From assembly GCA_902628195.1 (NCBI GenBank), contig CACOLY010000007.1, positions 1-58,232 of the forward strand: DNA of 58,232 bases, in the 5' to 3' direction. Made by a program: the position numbers and the translations under genes. Each line of letters opens with the position of its first letter. Within the stretch, counting starts at the first letter, position 1. The notes below the pieces were generated by a model, which was not told the DNA's origin, ran no database searches, and was given only the letters and a program-made list of their open reading frames with translations. Source of the stretch: an uncultured Pelagibacteraceae bacterium (GTDB taxonomy: Bacteria > Pseudomonadota > Alphaproteobacteria > Pelagibacterales > Pelagibacteraceae). Shown piece after piece: positions 14,946 through 25,076 of the stretch.

Positions 14946-15710
14946 GTGTTCTATATTACAGCATTTATTTTAGGATGTATATGGGGGAGTTTTAGTAACG
15001 TCTGTATTTACAGATTACCACTAAATATTAGTGTTACAAAAGGCAGATCCTATTGTTTATCATGCCAGAAACAAATTAATTGGTTTGATAATATTCCATT
15101 AGTCTCTTTTATTGTTTTGATGGCAAAGTGTCGGCACTGTTCTACTAAAATTGATTTTAAATATTTTCTAGTTGAACTCATTTCAGGTTTAAACTTTTTA
15201 ATTATTTTCTATTTTTTTGGAATTTCTATTGAAAGTTTACTATTAATTATTTTAAGTATCTTTTTTTTAATAATATATTTTATAGATCTAAAACATTTTA
15301 TAATTCCAAATGAACTAACTTATCCTTTAATTGTTTTAGGTTTTGGAAAAACTTTTTTTACAAATCCAAATTATTATATTTTTCCTGATTATCTAAACTC
15401 AATCATAGGAGGAGTTGCCGGATATATAATTATTTGGATAATAATTTTCTTATATAAAAAAATAAAAAATATTGAAGGCATGGGATTGGGAGATGCAAAA
15501 CTTTTAGCTGCAATAGGTTTTTGGTTTGGTTGGATTGCTCTTCCATTTGTTTTATTTTTTTCTTCTTTAACAGCTTTAATTATAAGTGTGCCAAGCTTAA
15601 TTAAAAAAACTAAAAATTTACAAACTAAAATTCCTTTTGGTCCGTATATAATTTTAGGATGTGTTTTGTATCTATTATGTTTTGAAAAAATAATAATATT
15701 ATTAAACTAA
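14946..15710 (+). CDS. pilD: Prepilin peptidase / N-methylase PilD
   Basis: A 254-residue polytopic membrane protein of the A24 family. The two zinc-type Cys pairs CLSC (37-40) and CRHC (62-65) are present. The aspartate protease residues are visible as FIDLKHFIIPNELTYPL and GMGLGDAKLLAAIGFW (the GxGDxK motif). It cleaves and N-methylates the prepilins encoded on both sides. The start is a GTG 78 bases from the GTG of the divergent phosphatase gene. Its stop overlaps the ATG of a 68-residue membrane protein. Confidence 0.92.
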   Translation: MFYITAFILGCIWGSFSNVCIYRLPLNISVTKGRSYCLSCQKQINWFDNIPLVSFIVLMAKCRHCSTKIDFKYFLVELISGLNFLIIFYFFGISIESLLLIILSIFFLIIYFIDLKHFIIPNELTYPLIVLGFGKTFFTNPNYYIFPDYLNSIIGGVAGYIIIWIIIFLYKKIKNIEGMGLGDAKLLAAIGFWFGWIALPFVLFFSSLTALIISVPSLIKKTKNLQTKIPFGPYIILGCVLYLLCFEKIIILLN

Positions 15711-15916
15711 TGGAAAAATTTTTATTCTTTTGTGTTGCAGTAAGTGCTTTAAGTATTTTTATAATGATTTATTCATACTCACTCAAATTTTTTCCAATCA
15801 AGTGGCGTAAAAAAGTTAATCAAGACACAATCGTTGGGCTTGCAATAATATTTTCAACAATGATTACAATGTTTGCCTGGATTATTTATTTCTACTTTAA
15901 AATATTTAAAATTTAA
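15710..15916 (+). CDS. Small two-helix membrane protein downstream of pilD
   Basis: A 68-residue protein with two predicted membrane helices (about 4-24 and 42-64) joined by a basic loop (FFPIKWRKKVNQD). Its ATG shares one base with the pilD stop (TAATG), indicating translational coupling, so I take it as real. No family is recognised. The 3' end overlaps the end of the convergent autotransporter gene by 11 bases. Confidence 0.55.
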   Translation: MEKFLFFCVAVSALSIFIMIYSYSLKFFPIKWRKKVNQDTIVGLAIIFSTMITMFAWIIYFYFKIFKI

Positions 15917-17702
15917 TATTGTAATTTAAATTTGCTTGCAGCCCACTTGTGAACTGACTTGTTTGGAGTGCATCTAGCGTTAGTAAGAAAATATTATCTT
16001 TTGAAAAAGCATATTCATAATTAATACCTGCCGATAAACTATACTCTTCTTTTAAGTCATGATCTTGTGAATAATCTCCTTTAGCACCAGCAACATAAAA
16101 AACTTGAACATTCTCATCGATTACTGTTCTCGCATCAGCTATCCAAGATAAATAAAATTTTGTTTGTTTGTCTTTAACTATTTCATACTCATCACTTAAA
16201 GAAACTGAACCATTAAAGATATGTTTATCTTCCCATTTATAATACTTACTTTCTTTATGTGAAGGTGTGTAGGAATATCCTAAATTTAAACCTAAATCTG
16301 GTAACAAATCATCGAAATTAATTTTATTTCCAATTAAGAAATCATAATTTAAATAACTATCTGTTATATCTAATCGACCACTTGTTGTTGTGTTAGTTAA
16401 AATTTGTCTTTCACTTTTATTATGACCTATACCTGCTAAGAAATATAATTCAGAATTAATACTATTGTTAATTTTTATTTCCTCAAAGTGTAGTCCAGTT
16501 GAAATACTAAGTTTATTTACATCATGATCTTTCGAAAATTTTTGTAAGCCAGTCTCTACAGATACAATTAAATTTTTATCTCTTGATATTGGGTTAATTA
16601 TGTTTGCTCCAACACCTATCGTTTCATTACCAAGTCTTAATATACCACTTTTTTCTTTTCTTTTTTGAAAAGATGAGAATATTTCTGCCCATGTTTCATC
16701 CTGATCAGAATATTCATCATTTTTGTTAAAACGAGTAAGTGATTTTCTTATATTTAATGATTTATAACTTAAAGTTTCATCTAAAGTTTCATTACTTCCT
16801 TGGCCAACTGAACCTGCTGAACCTTTTACTATTGGATTTTTGTTTTTATCCTTTATTTCATATGAGCCATTACCCGCAGTTTCGTAGTAGTAACCTTGTC
16901 CAGGGCCGTGTTTTACGTTCAATTTGTGGCCAGACCCCGTAATCCTGATTGTACCAATAACAAGACCACCATCATTTAAATTTACCTCTGCTCCTGCTGA
17001 TCCTGACATTGTGATTGACTCTTCGCTAGGTCCGTCCTGGTTTTCTATTTTTCCACTGTTATTTAAAGTAGCACTACCCCCCAACATGATCACTGTACCT
17101 GTAGAAGTATGGTAAATATGTCCACCACTATTATTATTTATAGTTATATTCGTAGAATCATCATCAGTTTTAATTGTATTTGTCTCAACGTTAGAATTGT
17201 CGGTTGCAAAAATTGTTCCAGAGTTATTGATAGTGATATTGTCAGTCGTATCACCATCACTTTCTAACATTGAGATTGTATTTGTGTTAGCTTGAATAAT
17301 ACCGCCACTATTATTTGTTAAAGTACCTTCCTCAACATCGGTTAAATTTATTGCTTTAGAATTAGCTGCTTTAACTGTTCCAGAGTTCGTAATTGATAAT
17401 CCTTTCCCAGCATCAATAGCTTGAATAGCATTAGAACCTGTTGATGTTGAAACTGTAGCTCCAGACTCAACAACTATGGTTGCTCTTAAATGAGTATTTG
17501 TCTTAATTGGGTTATTTCCTCTTTCAAGGGTAGCAGAGTTTTTAATTGTTAGTTCAGTATCATTACCATTAATATTCTGTAGGACACTTGAATCTTCAGT
17601 TATTTCATTGCCTGATCCGGTGATATCTGCTGCATATGCAAAATTAAAATATAATATTGAAAATAAGAATATTTTTGCAACAGTTTTGAAAAATTTTTGC
17701 AT
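15906..17702 (-). CDS. Autotransporter (type Va) adhesin-like protein
   Basis: A 598-residue protein with signal peptide (ending FNFAYA/ADI). The passenger (about 25-310) has repeated short beta-helix rungs such as LTIKNSATLERG, SITNSGTVKAAN, ITINNSGTIFAT and ATLNNSGKIEN, the pattern of a small pectin-lyase-like beta-helix. The C-terminal 280 residues are an autotransporter barrel (starting near DQDETWAEIFSSFQKR) ending in an aromatic (LNYNIKF), as needed for BAM insertion. It lies between pilD and pilY1 on the minus strand. The short passenger suggests a stalk or adhesin; no protease or lipase motif is seen. Ligand unknown. Confidence 0.83.
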   Translation of the reverse strand: MQKFFKTVAKIFLFSILYFNFAYAADITGSGNEITEDSSVLQNINGNDTELTIKNSATLERGNNPIKTNTHLRATIVVESGATVSTSTGSNAIQAIDAGKGLSITNSGTVKAANSKAINLTDVEEGTLTNNSGGIIQANTNTISMLESDGDTTDNITINNSGTIFATDNSNVETNTIKTDDDSTNITINNNSGGHIYHTSTGTVIMLGGSATLNNSGKIENQDGPSEESITMSGSAGAEVNLNDGGLVIGTIRITGSGHKLNVKHGPGQGYYYETAGNGSYEIKDKNKNPIVKGSAGSVGQGSNETLDETLSYKSLNIRKSLTRFNKNDEYSDQDETWAEIFSSFQKRKEKSGILRLGNETIGVGANIINPISRDKNLIVSVETGLQKFSKDHDVNKLSISTGLHFEEIKINNSINSELYFLAGIGHNKSERQILTNTTTSGRLDITDSYLNYDFLIGNKINFDDLLPDLGLNLGYSYTPSHKESKYYKWEDKHIFNGSVSLSDEYEIVKDKQTKFYLSWIADARTVIDENVQVFYVAGAKGDYSQDHDLKEEYSLSAGINYEYAFSKDNIFLLTLDALQTSQFTSGLQANLNYNIKF

Positions 17703-17766
17703 AAAATAGAATTTATAATGAAATAATCTTTTAAATCATCAATTAAAAATGATTGAATTTACTCCC

Positions 17767-20700
17767 TTAAAATCCTGATTCCCTCCAACCACTTGAATTG
17801 CCTATTACCTCTCCTGGAGCTGCTAAAATAGAATATAATGTATCTTTGTCTTCACTAGGTCCTGCAACGTTTGCAAAAAGTTTGTCACCAAATATTACAA
17901 GTTCAGATAAAACACCCTCTCTAACAAATAAACAGGCTTGATCATTTGCTTCTGCAACTGCGCCTTTAGTTAATTTATAAGTATTATTTGTTCCACACTC
18001 ATCATCAGCAACACAAATATATGCATTACCAATATTACATTTATTTGCTCCTGCTGGAGGCTCATAGATTGGAAAGTAAACTTCGCCTTTAAATAATGTA
18101 GGAGGTGCAGATACCTTTCGATATGAATGATTTTCTCCAACCCCTGTATCAAGACGAACTTTCCAAGCATCTTCTGAACTAGGACACTTCACTCTATCAC
18201 CCGTAACATCCACACAATCTTCACTTTCATCAATTGATCTAGCTGCTAGTGCACCTTCCAAAGCCTTACTCATGAAGTCAGTACCTTCATTCGGCAAAGG
18301 AATATGAACACCATTTAAATGTTCAAAGCTTGGATAATGAATATCTCTTACACCATACATTATATTATCCATTAAATCAGCACGTTCACCTAGTGCATTA
18401 AAATTTCCAGTTCCACCAAATAACCATAGATGTCCAGTTGAAAGTCCAACTCCTGCATCCATTGAGAAAAAAGTATATCTTCTATTGTCTGAATTAGCAT
18501 TCAATGTAAATAATGTAGTCTGATCAAACATACTTACACCTTCTTTATCCATGTCTGTTAAATTAATTTTAGTTATCTTTCCTTCTCTATCATTGACATA
18601 AACTAATGCTCCTCTCCAAGGTATGTCAAATGCTGTATCAGGAGTTATAACCACCGGGTTTGTTTGCACTGCATTACCTATATCACTACCCTTTATAACA
18701 ACTGAATCACCTGATTCTGTATCAGTCGGTTCAGTGTCAGCAATTAAAATGGGTCCTTGGTTTATTTCATGTCCGAAAATTTTTCCTGGCTTTTCTGGAT
18801 CTTCAAAACCTATCTCAACAAGAAAAAGAGCAGAACCAGCACACACGTTAGTAGAATAACCTGCGCCCATTATAGCAACGTACTTATCTTGCGATACATC
18901 TACAGATCCCGTGGCAGTAACTAATGAACTAGAGGAAGTAGGTGAAGGTAGTCTTACTATTCTTGGTGTTGACCATGTTTCACCCATTTTACTATAATCA
19001 TAATGAGTTGGTATCCCTGATGTTTGACCACAAGAAGTTGTTAAATATATGTTACTTGAGGCTTCCTCAGCTGAACCATCCTCATTACGTCTACCTGTAT
19101 TATAAACATAATCTTCACCAAACTGTATTTGCAAATATCCATCCACCATTTTTGCTGAAGTGTAGGTTATATCGGACTTAACTCCAGAGCCATCAACTTT
19201 ATAGGCATTAAATGTATCTAGTGAAAATACAGTACCATCTGCACCTAGATTAATATCAAAATTAAAAACTTTTCCTTTATAGCATGAAGTTAATCCCTCA
19301 TCTTTAAATTTACCTGGATAATCACTATCATTCTTACATTCATCAATTGCTAGTCTATTAGTGTAATTGGATAAATCAGAATTTAAAACTTCATCATTAT
19401 CTTCTGCAATTTTAAACTGAAGATCAGCTCGTTGAGCTTCTCTAGAATCTTCCAAATTAAATTGGGTCTGTGAATAACTAAAACCCTCTGAACCATCTTC
19501 GTCTTGTACAATTTCACCTTTGTAATTCATTACATAAACTTTACTATTGACCATATCATTATAGACAGAAAACATATGAAGAGGACCTATTGTAGGTTCA
19601 ACAATTGGATTTGTAACATCGAGCACTGAAAAACCAGAGCCACCTCTGCCATAAGGAACAAATAATAATGTGTGCCAAGAAGGCTCTGTCTCAGGGGTTC
19701 CATCAGGTTTTAACCCTTTAATAAAAACATCATGCACAACTGGAGATCCATCTACACCAAAAATTGCATTTGAGCCTCCTGCGCTTTCAGATGCTGAAGG
19801 ACCTTCTAAAGATCCGTCATATTCAGCATTGATCATTGTTGGAAATTTAGCTGCAATAAAAGGTGGAACAAATCCCCATTCTTCATCACCCGTCTCTGCA
19901 TTTATTGCATGCAATATTCCACTGTTCGATCCTGCGTACAAAACATTTCTTCTATCAGCTTGTAGGCTTCTAAAAGCTTGGTAATTATTTAATGAACGAT
20001 AATACGCTTCCTCATTATTATTTTGAAAATCTGTATTTCCATCTGGTGGTCCAATCTCAATTAATTGTGAATGATAAATATCACCAAGAACATGATCTCT
20101 TGTTTCCGTTATGTTGCAATTTCCATTATAATCAAAATAATCTTGCCCTACTGTAAAATTTATCAAACCTTCTATTTCATCGTCTGTTCCATCTTGTCCA
20201 ACAGTAACAGTTCTACCTTCAGTATTTACAGAACATTCAGAAGTAGAATTGTGATAATCAGTTAAATCAAAATCTAATCTGTCAAACAAATCCTCTATGG
20301 CAAGCAAATTTTCGTCACTGGTATTCCAGTTATTCCAACCACTACCAATATAACTTAATGTCTTACGAGTCGCTTTTTCTTCATCAGTTTCATCAGCCTC
20401 TGGTACTGGAAGTGCAGTCCAAATATTTCTAGTATTATTTTTTGCTTGTGTGTATATCTGTTCTTTTGCATTCCAATTATCCGGATGTTCAAGATCAACA
20501 TCCCCTTTACCGCTTATTTCTTTTCTTAAAATCGTCCCTTGCCATTCTCCATATTGTTCATAAGCAAATTGAGCTTGATATAAGGAACCCCCTTCTTGAA
20601 TGGTTGCTGTAATTGATGGTGCTGTAAAAGCTAACCTTTCAGCAAGAATTTGTCTTATCTTTGATGCAAGTTTAGTTTTTAATTGAGTTGGAGTTTTAGC

Positions 20701-22650
20701 TTCAATTGTTGGCTCGCAATCTTTTCTATTATTAGCTTCATCCAAGGTGTTTGCATCACAAGATCCTCGGAAAGCAAGATGGTCAAAAATATTCATTCCA
20801 TGAGGATTAATGCCATCACCGTATGCAACTAAAAGAGTTTTAACACTTTTTGTTTCTCTTAATTCAACAATTTTTGCCTGGGTTGAGCCTCTTTTAGCTG
20901 GATTAGTAAGTATTTCTGGAACTCCGTGATTTCTCATCATCCCATCACTAATTACAATGACATAATTTAACTGGCATGTTGATGCGGCATCGTACATCTT
21001 TAAATCCCCGTTTGGAGCATCATCTAAAAAATATCCGTGAGCCAATTGAGACCAAGCATGACTATCAGTACCAGCACGTATTGGGATTGTGTTAAGCAAA
21101 TTTATAGCATCTGTAGCACCCTCAGGACCAATCGGTACAGCTAAACAAGAATTCGTTCTATTGGTAACACATTCCTTATGTCGATTATTTGTGTAATCCC
21201 AACCTGTCCAATAAGAGCAGTTTGTTCCATTTTTGTCACAATACCATCCCACTCTATTATTTTCTCCAGCACTCCACCATCCAAATCCAAAATTAGCTCC
21301 ACTAGTTAAAGTACTATCCGATAACACTGAGGCTATTGCTTTTTTAGCTCCATCCCATCTGGTCATTGCTCCACCACCTATTTGATTTTGCCAAGCTGTA
21401 TCTCTTAGAGCACTAGTTATTTTAGATGCATCGAACTCATCTACATAAGAACCGTGCGAAACTAAAACTTTGTTGCCAATGACCTCTACTCCTAAAAGTT
21501 GACCCGTAAAAGTAACTTGTGCGTGGGCTAAACCACCTGCAGCAGCTATATTAGCAGAGCCACCTTTTGTACCAATCGTCGTGCCCCCTACAACTCTACA
21601 AGTGCTTCCCGTGAATTCAATTTTTTGAAGATATCTTCTCTTATTGCTACCTGCGAAAAAAATATTATCATCTGTACTTGAAACATCAAATTCAACAATA
21701 TCTTGAACTTTATTTTTTTGACCACTCTTCTTTCCAGGACAATTTTTAGCACGTATTGACGTATTAATTGGCATAGGTACTAAGTCATTATCAAGTTGAT
21801 AACCTCTGATACCTCTACTGTTTGCCATATAAAAATAACTTGCATCACTATCCAATCCTACTCTCCAAGAACCCCATGCATCTTCACCCATAGCAGATTT
21901 GCTACCACCTTTTCCATTAATCACTTGTTGTTCACAACTAGAAGTATCCATATTACAAGATGTAAATATTGTTTCTCGATCAGCATTGTCCGTTCCAGTC
22001 CCTAAAGCAGTCAAAATCAAATCACCATTTTTTGTTGCAAAATCAAATGATCTGGTATTTGAGTGATCACTTTGTTGAATAGCTATTCTACATTGAAGTG
22101 TTGTTTCGTTAAGTCCTACGATGTAACTATTCTCTTGATTAGCCCACATTAAGAAAAAAATTAAATTTTCATTAATATTTGTTCCGTTCATCGTTACTCC
22201 TGTTTGATACGTAACATTATGTGTTCTTCTATGAGTTGGAAGTGAGAATGATCCAGTTAAACCATCTTTTGTTAATTTATAATCACAAGTTAAATCTGTT
22301 GTTGCACTAGGAAACCATGTATCGGTTGAATATGACTCACCAGCATCATTGATACCTTCAAAAGACACTGGATCTCCAGATGAATTAAATTTAAATAATC
22401 CACCTCGATCTGTATGGTAAGAAGCTAATATTTTATTAGACGAACCATCTATAGTAGCAGCACTTATGCTCGTTATACCCGCTCCTATTTTATTATTTTT
22501 CATACTTTTAGAATTATCTAAAAGAATTAAAATATTTGCTGGTACATCTCCTTCGCCTGACCCAGGGGGCACAGGTTTAGCTAAAACTGATTGATTAACA
22601 CCTAATAAAAAAAGAATAATAATTATATTTTTAAAAATATTTTTAATCAT
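17767..22650 (-). CDS. pilY1: Pilus tip/biogenesis protein PilY1
   Basis: A 1627-residue exported protein. After a signal peptide (to about residue 25) comes a von Willebrand A-type region with a MIDAS-like DNSKS near residues 45-49. The C-terminal half carries the PilY1 beta-propeller signature LYAGSNSGILHAINAETGDE and FVPPFIAAKFPTM. PilY1 sits at the pilus tip with the minor pilins, opposes retraction and mediates adhesion or surface sensing. The start is taken at the ATG at 22650, whose first base is the last base of the upstream stop (TGATG); a GTG one codon earlier is possible. It is the largest gene in the window and follows pilT-fimU-pilV-pilW-pilX in the same direction. Confidence 0.92.
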   Translation of the reverse strand: MIKNIFKNIIIILFLLGVNQSVLAKPVPPGSGEGDVPANILILLDNSKSMKNNKIGAGITSISAATIDGSSNKILASYHTDRGGLFKFNSSGDPVSFEGINDAGESYSTDTWFPSATTDLTCDYKLTKDGLTGSFSLPTHRRTHNVTYQTGVTMNGTNINENLIFFLMWANQENSYIVGLNETTLQCRIAIQQSDHSNTRSFDFATKNGDLILTALGTGTDNADRETIFTSCNMDTSSCEQQVINGKGGSKSAMGEDAWGSWRVGLDSDASYFYMANSRGIRGYQLDNDLVPMPINTSIRAKNCPGKKSGQKNKVQDIVEFDVSSTDDNIFFAGSNKRRYLQKIEFTGSTCRVVGGTTIGTKGGSANIAAAGGLAHAQVTFTGQLLGVEVIGNKVLVSHGSYVDEFDASKITSALRDTAWQNQIGGGAMTRWDGAKKAIASVLSDSTLTSGANFGFGWWSAGENNRVGWYCDKNGTNCSYWTGWDYTNNRHKECVTNRTNSCLAVPIGPEGATDAINLLNTIPIRAGTDSHAWSQLAHGYFLDDAPNGDLKMYDAASTCQLNYVIVISDGMMRNHGVPEILTNPAKRGSTQAKIVELRETKSVKTLLVAYGDGINPHGMNIFDHLAFRGSCDANTLDEANNRKDCEPTIEAKTPTQLKTKLASKIRQILAERLAFTAPSITATIQEGGSLYQAQFAYEQYGEWQGTILRKEISGKGDVDLEHPDNWNAKEQIYTQAKNNTRNIWTALPVPEADETDEEKATRKTLSYIGSGWNNWNTSDENLLAIEDLFDRLDFDLTDYHNSTSECSVNTEGRTVTVGQDGTDDEIEGLINFTVGQDYFDYNGNCNITETRDHVLGDIYHSQLIEIGPPDGNTDFQNNNEEAYYRSLNNYQAFRSLQADRRNVLYAGSNSGILHAINAETGDEEWGFVPPFIAAKFPTMINAEYDGSLEGPSASESAGGSNAIFGVDGSPVVHDVFIKGLKPDGTPETEPSWHTLLFVPYGRGGSGFSVLDVTNPIVEPTIGPLHMFSVYNDMVNSKVYVMNYKGEIVQDEDGSEGFSYSQTQFNLEDSREAQRADLQFKIAEDNDEVLNSDLSNYTNRLAIDECKNDSDYPGKFKDEGLTSCYKGKVFNFDINLGADGTVFSLDTFNAYKVDGSGVKSDITYTSAKMVDGYLQIQFGEDYVYNTGRRNEDGSAEEASSNIYLTTSCGQTSGIPTHYDYSKMGETWSTPRIVRLPSPTSSSSLVTATGSVDVSQDKYVAIMGAGYSTNVCAGSALFLVEIGFEDPEKPGKIFGHEINQGPILIADTEPTDTESGDSVVIKGSDIGNAVQTNPVVITPDTAFDIPWRGALVYVNDREGKITKINLTDMDKEGVSMFDQTTLFTLNANSDNRRYTFFSMDAGVGLSTGHLWLFGGTGNFNALGERADLMDNIMYGVRDIHYPSFEHLNGVHIPLPNEGTDFMSKALEGALAARSIDESEDCVDVTGDRVKCPSSEDAWKVRLDTGVGENHSYRKVSAPPTLFKGEVYFPIYEPPAGANKCNIGNAYICVADDECGTNNTYKLTKGAVAEANDQACLFVREGVLSELVIFGDKLFANVAGPSEDKDTLYSILAAPGEVIGNSSGWRESGF

Positions 22651-23174
22651 CACATCATAACTTCTATTACATCAGATCCATAAATTAAATCTGCATATTC
22701 ACCTGTTGTAATTAAAAGGGTTTCAAATAATCTTGAGTCGTATGATTTACTTTTACCAAATAAAACATATCTATTCTGCATATCTAATCGAACCGAACCA
22801 TACCATTTTTTAATATCTTGGACCTTATCATCTATGGAGTCAATATTTGAGTTAGTAAATCTATAGAGGTCATCTTTTTCAAGATCATCATGTAAAATTT
22901 TAAGTTTCAATCCAATAAATTTTGCGTTCTGTACATAAACAAGCATGTAGGTTTTTTTTAATTCTTTATCATTACAAAAATCTGAGGCTCTATAAGTATA
23001 TTGATAAACATCATCTTCCTCTGCATCTTCATCCGGTTCCCATAAATTTTCATACTTGTTAATCAAATTTACTATTGGTGTTCCAATTGGAACTTTTACA
23101 AAATCACACGCATATGAGGACCAAGGTATGCTTACAAAAAAAATAATTAAAAATAACTTAGTAAGATTTTTCAT
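22650..23174 (-). CDS. Exported protein between pilX and pilY1, unknown
   Basis: A 174-residue protein with a signal peptide (MKNLTKLFLIIFFVSIPWSSYA) and a mature part with two cysteines (CDFVK and DFCND), several acidic stretches and no recognisable domain. It occupies the position where other bacteria encode small accessory proteins such as PilY2, but I see no sequence basis for that name. The stop overlaps the pilY1 start, so it is very likely made together with PilY1 and may act in its folding or calcium loading; that is inference. Confidence 0.7.
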   Translation of the reverse strand: MKNLTKLFLIIFFVSIPWSSYACDFVKVPIGTPIVNLINKYENLWEPDEDAEEDDVYQYTYRASDFCNDKELKKTYMLVYVQNAKFIGLKLKILHDDLEKDDLYRFTNSNIDSIDDKVQDIKKWYGSVRLDMQNRYVLFGKSKSYDSRLFETLLITTGEYADLIYGSDVIEVMM

Positions 23175-23243
23175 CTTTTTAATAATACTAAAAAATGAAA
23201 TTATATAAATATTTTTATCAAATTTTTAGTGCTCATTTTGCGT

Positions 23244-24101
23244 TTAAGTAGACAAAACCACTACTGTTTCTAATGGAATTAATATTTCTGGGTCATCATA
23301 TCCTGTCTCACCTTTAGGCATGAAATATCCACAGCCATATATTTTATAAGCTGTTCCTTGTCTTTGAACATTTGTTGAGGATTTTTTTAAACTTTGACCA
23401 GTGCCTTTAATATTTTTAGATCCAGCATTAATTGCAAAAAATTCAAACCTAAATCTATTTAAATATTCTTGTTCTTTAACTTTTTCAACAGTACTGAGCC
23501 CTACCTCACCAAGATCGAGAATTGGAGCAATCACATCGCCAAAACGTTGGTTGATAAAATGATTTGTCACTAATTGTGGTGTATCAGCTCCGTCACTATC
23601 TTTTGTCATTCTAATTAAATTTTTAAAACTTTTATAACATGGGGTCTCTGTAGGTGTTACAAGATTGCTTGGTATATCTCTTCGATCTATATTTCTTGCT
23701 GCTCCATTTGCATTACTTCCATCATCACCAGGTTTTGCTTGATTCATAAGTTGCGTTATGTAATTTTCATGTTCCTCTTCAGCTTTAGCTTTTTCATCAT
23801 CACTGATATCATCTGGTATTGTAGTTTCGTAATTACTCATGTTACATTCATCACCTTCACCACATTTTACCAAATCTTCATATTTTACCCATGGTCCAAG
23901 AATTCTATTTATAAGATGTTTCTCTGCTTCCATCAAAGCATGTTCAGCAACATAGAAAGTTTGTTGGTATTGATCACTAGTATTATTACTTTGATGATCA
24001 CTTGATGCTATTACAATTAAACTTCCGCCCATTAATGACATGACTAACAATAAAACGAGCGATAAAATTAATGTAAAACCATTTTGTTTTTTCTTTATCA
24101 T
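23244..24101 (-). CDS. pilX: Minor pilin PilX
   Basis: A 285-residue protein with a prepilin leader MIKKKQNG/FTLILSLVLLLVMSLMGG and the PilX-type segment QTFYVAEHALMEAEKHLINR. Mature position 5 is Leu rather than Glu, a departure shared with PilX/GspK-type tip subunits. It is longer than typical PilX (about 160-200) because of an acidic insertion around residues 75-130. It should sit in the tip-priming complex with PilV, PilW, FimU and PilY1. One base separates it from pilW. Confidence 0.85.
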   Translation of the reverse strand: MIKKKQNGFTLILSLVLLLVMSLMGGSLIVIASSDHQSNNTSDQYQQTFYVAEHALMEAEKHLINRILGPWVKYEDLVKCGEGDECNMSNYETTIPDDISDDEKAKAEEEHENYITQLMNQAKPGDDGSNANGAARNIDRRDIPSNLVTPTETPCYKSFKNLIRMTKDSDGADTPQLVTNHFINQRFGDVIAPILDLGEVGLSTVEKVKEQEYLNRFRFEFFAINAGSKNIKGTGQSLKKSSTNVQRQGTAYKIYGCGYFMPKGETGYDDPEILIPLETVVVLST

Positions 24102-25076
24102 TTAATTAAAATCTCTTCCTATATTTCTCGTATATACAGTAACAACAACGTTATCCCTTAATTTTCTATCATTAAATTCAATGGGATCTTTTGAAAAACC
24201 TTTTAGAGATCTGTTTGGATTAATTGATCTAAAAAAATCTTTTTTTGATTTAAACGCTATTCTTATATCTACTGCTCTTACATTATATAAATTAGCTCGA
24301 CCCTCATCTGTGGCTGGGTTTGGATAGGGAATTTTTTGTCCTTCTTTACCAATTGGGATGAACTCCATATCATCTACGTAATCTCTTACGAGTTGATTAT
24401 GATAGCATTGTTTACAATCAGCTACCCATTCTCCTTCTACAGGCCAGCTTAGATCACTTTCATTAGTTTTTCTTTGTTTCCATCCAATTTTAGATTTATA
24501 AATTGCATATCTCTTTTCACCCCCATCTACCCTTGCTAAAGCATAATAGGTTACTTTATATCTTTTGTATGGTTGTGTTTTATCATTTTGATTAAAATCA
24601 TCATAAACAATATGTATCTTGTCACAACACTTTGATTTGTATTCTGCTATTTTATCTGCCTCAGCATTTTCAGGTAGACTATCATCTTCACCCTCACCAC
24701 CTCCAAAACCTTCAATAACATCTGAAAGGGAATGTCCCAAGCCATCTTGCTCAGCTGGAATAATTACTATAGGGTCGTGACTTTTTTGAATAGTTGTCTC
24801 TCCTCCACCGAATTGTAGATAAGTTTCTTTAGGATAACCAAAAGCGTTTGTTCCTAAATAATATTTAAATCCTGCCATCCTGGTATCTCTAATTAATAAT
24901 TCAATTAGGTCTCTTGACGATCTACTAATTTTTGCTTTTGCTACAACTTGATTATAAGTATTATTAACTATTGAATACGTTGAGTAAATTGCAGCCATCA
25001 TTAAAGACGAAACTACAATACCAATTAAAATTTCAATCAAAGTTAAGCCAGCTATATATTTAATTTTTTTTTTCAT
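24102..25076 (-). CDS. pilW: Minor pilin PilW
   Basis: A 324-residue protein with leader MKKKIKYIAG/LTLIEILIGIVVSSLMMAA, Glu5 present, and the family-typical RDTRMAGFKYY shortly after the helix. The size fits PilW (about 270-350). It overlaps pilV by one base and abuts pilX, consistent with a single pilT-fimU-pilV-pilW-pilX-orf-pilY1 transcription unit. Cys pairs (CCDK and CKQC) suggest disulphides in the head domain. Confidence 0.87.
   Translation of the reverse strand: MKKKIKYIAGLTLIEILIGIVVSSLMMAAIYSTYSIVNNTYNQVVAKAKISRSSRDLIELLIRDTRMAGFKYYLGTNAFGYPKETYLQFGGGETTIQKSHDPIVIIPAEQDGLGHSLSDVIEGFGGGEGEDDSLPENAEADKIAEYKSKCCDKIHIVYDDFNQNDKTQPYKRYKVTYYALARVDGGEKRYAIYKSKIGWKQRKTNESDLSWPVEGEWVADCKQCYHNQLVRDYVDDMEFIPIGKEGQKIPYPNPATDEGRANLYNVRAVDIRIAFKSKKDFFRSINPNRSLKGFSKDPIEFNDRKLRDNVVVTVYTRNIGRDFN

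Noticed and set aside
16388-17290. TTGTGTTAG matches at 16388-16396 and 17282-17290
   Set aside because: Nine-base partial matches inside the autotransporter coding region, without the following AGAG-type extension; about the number expected by chance in AT-rich sequence.
17703-17766. Terminator between pilY1 and the autotransporter gene
   Set aside because: Only a 6-bp A/T-rich stem (AATCAT/ATGATT) with a 9-base loop and no U-run; not convincing.
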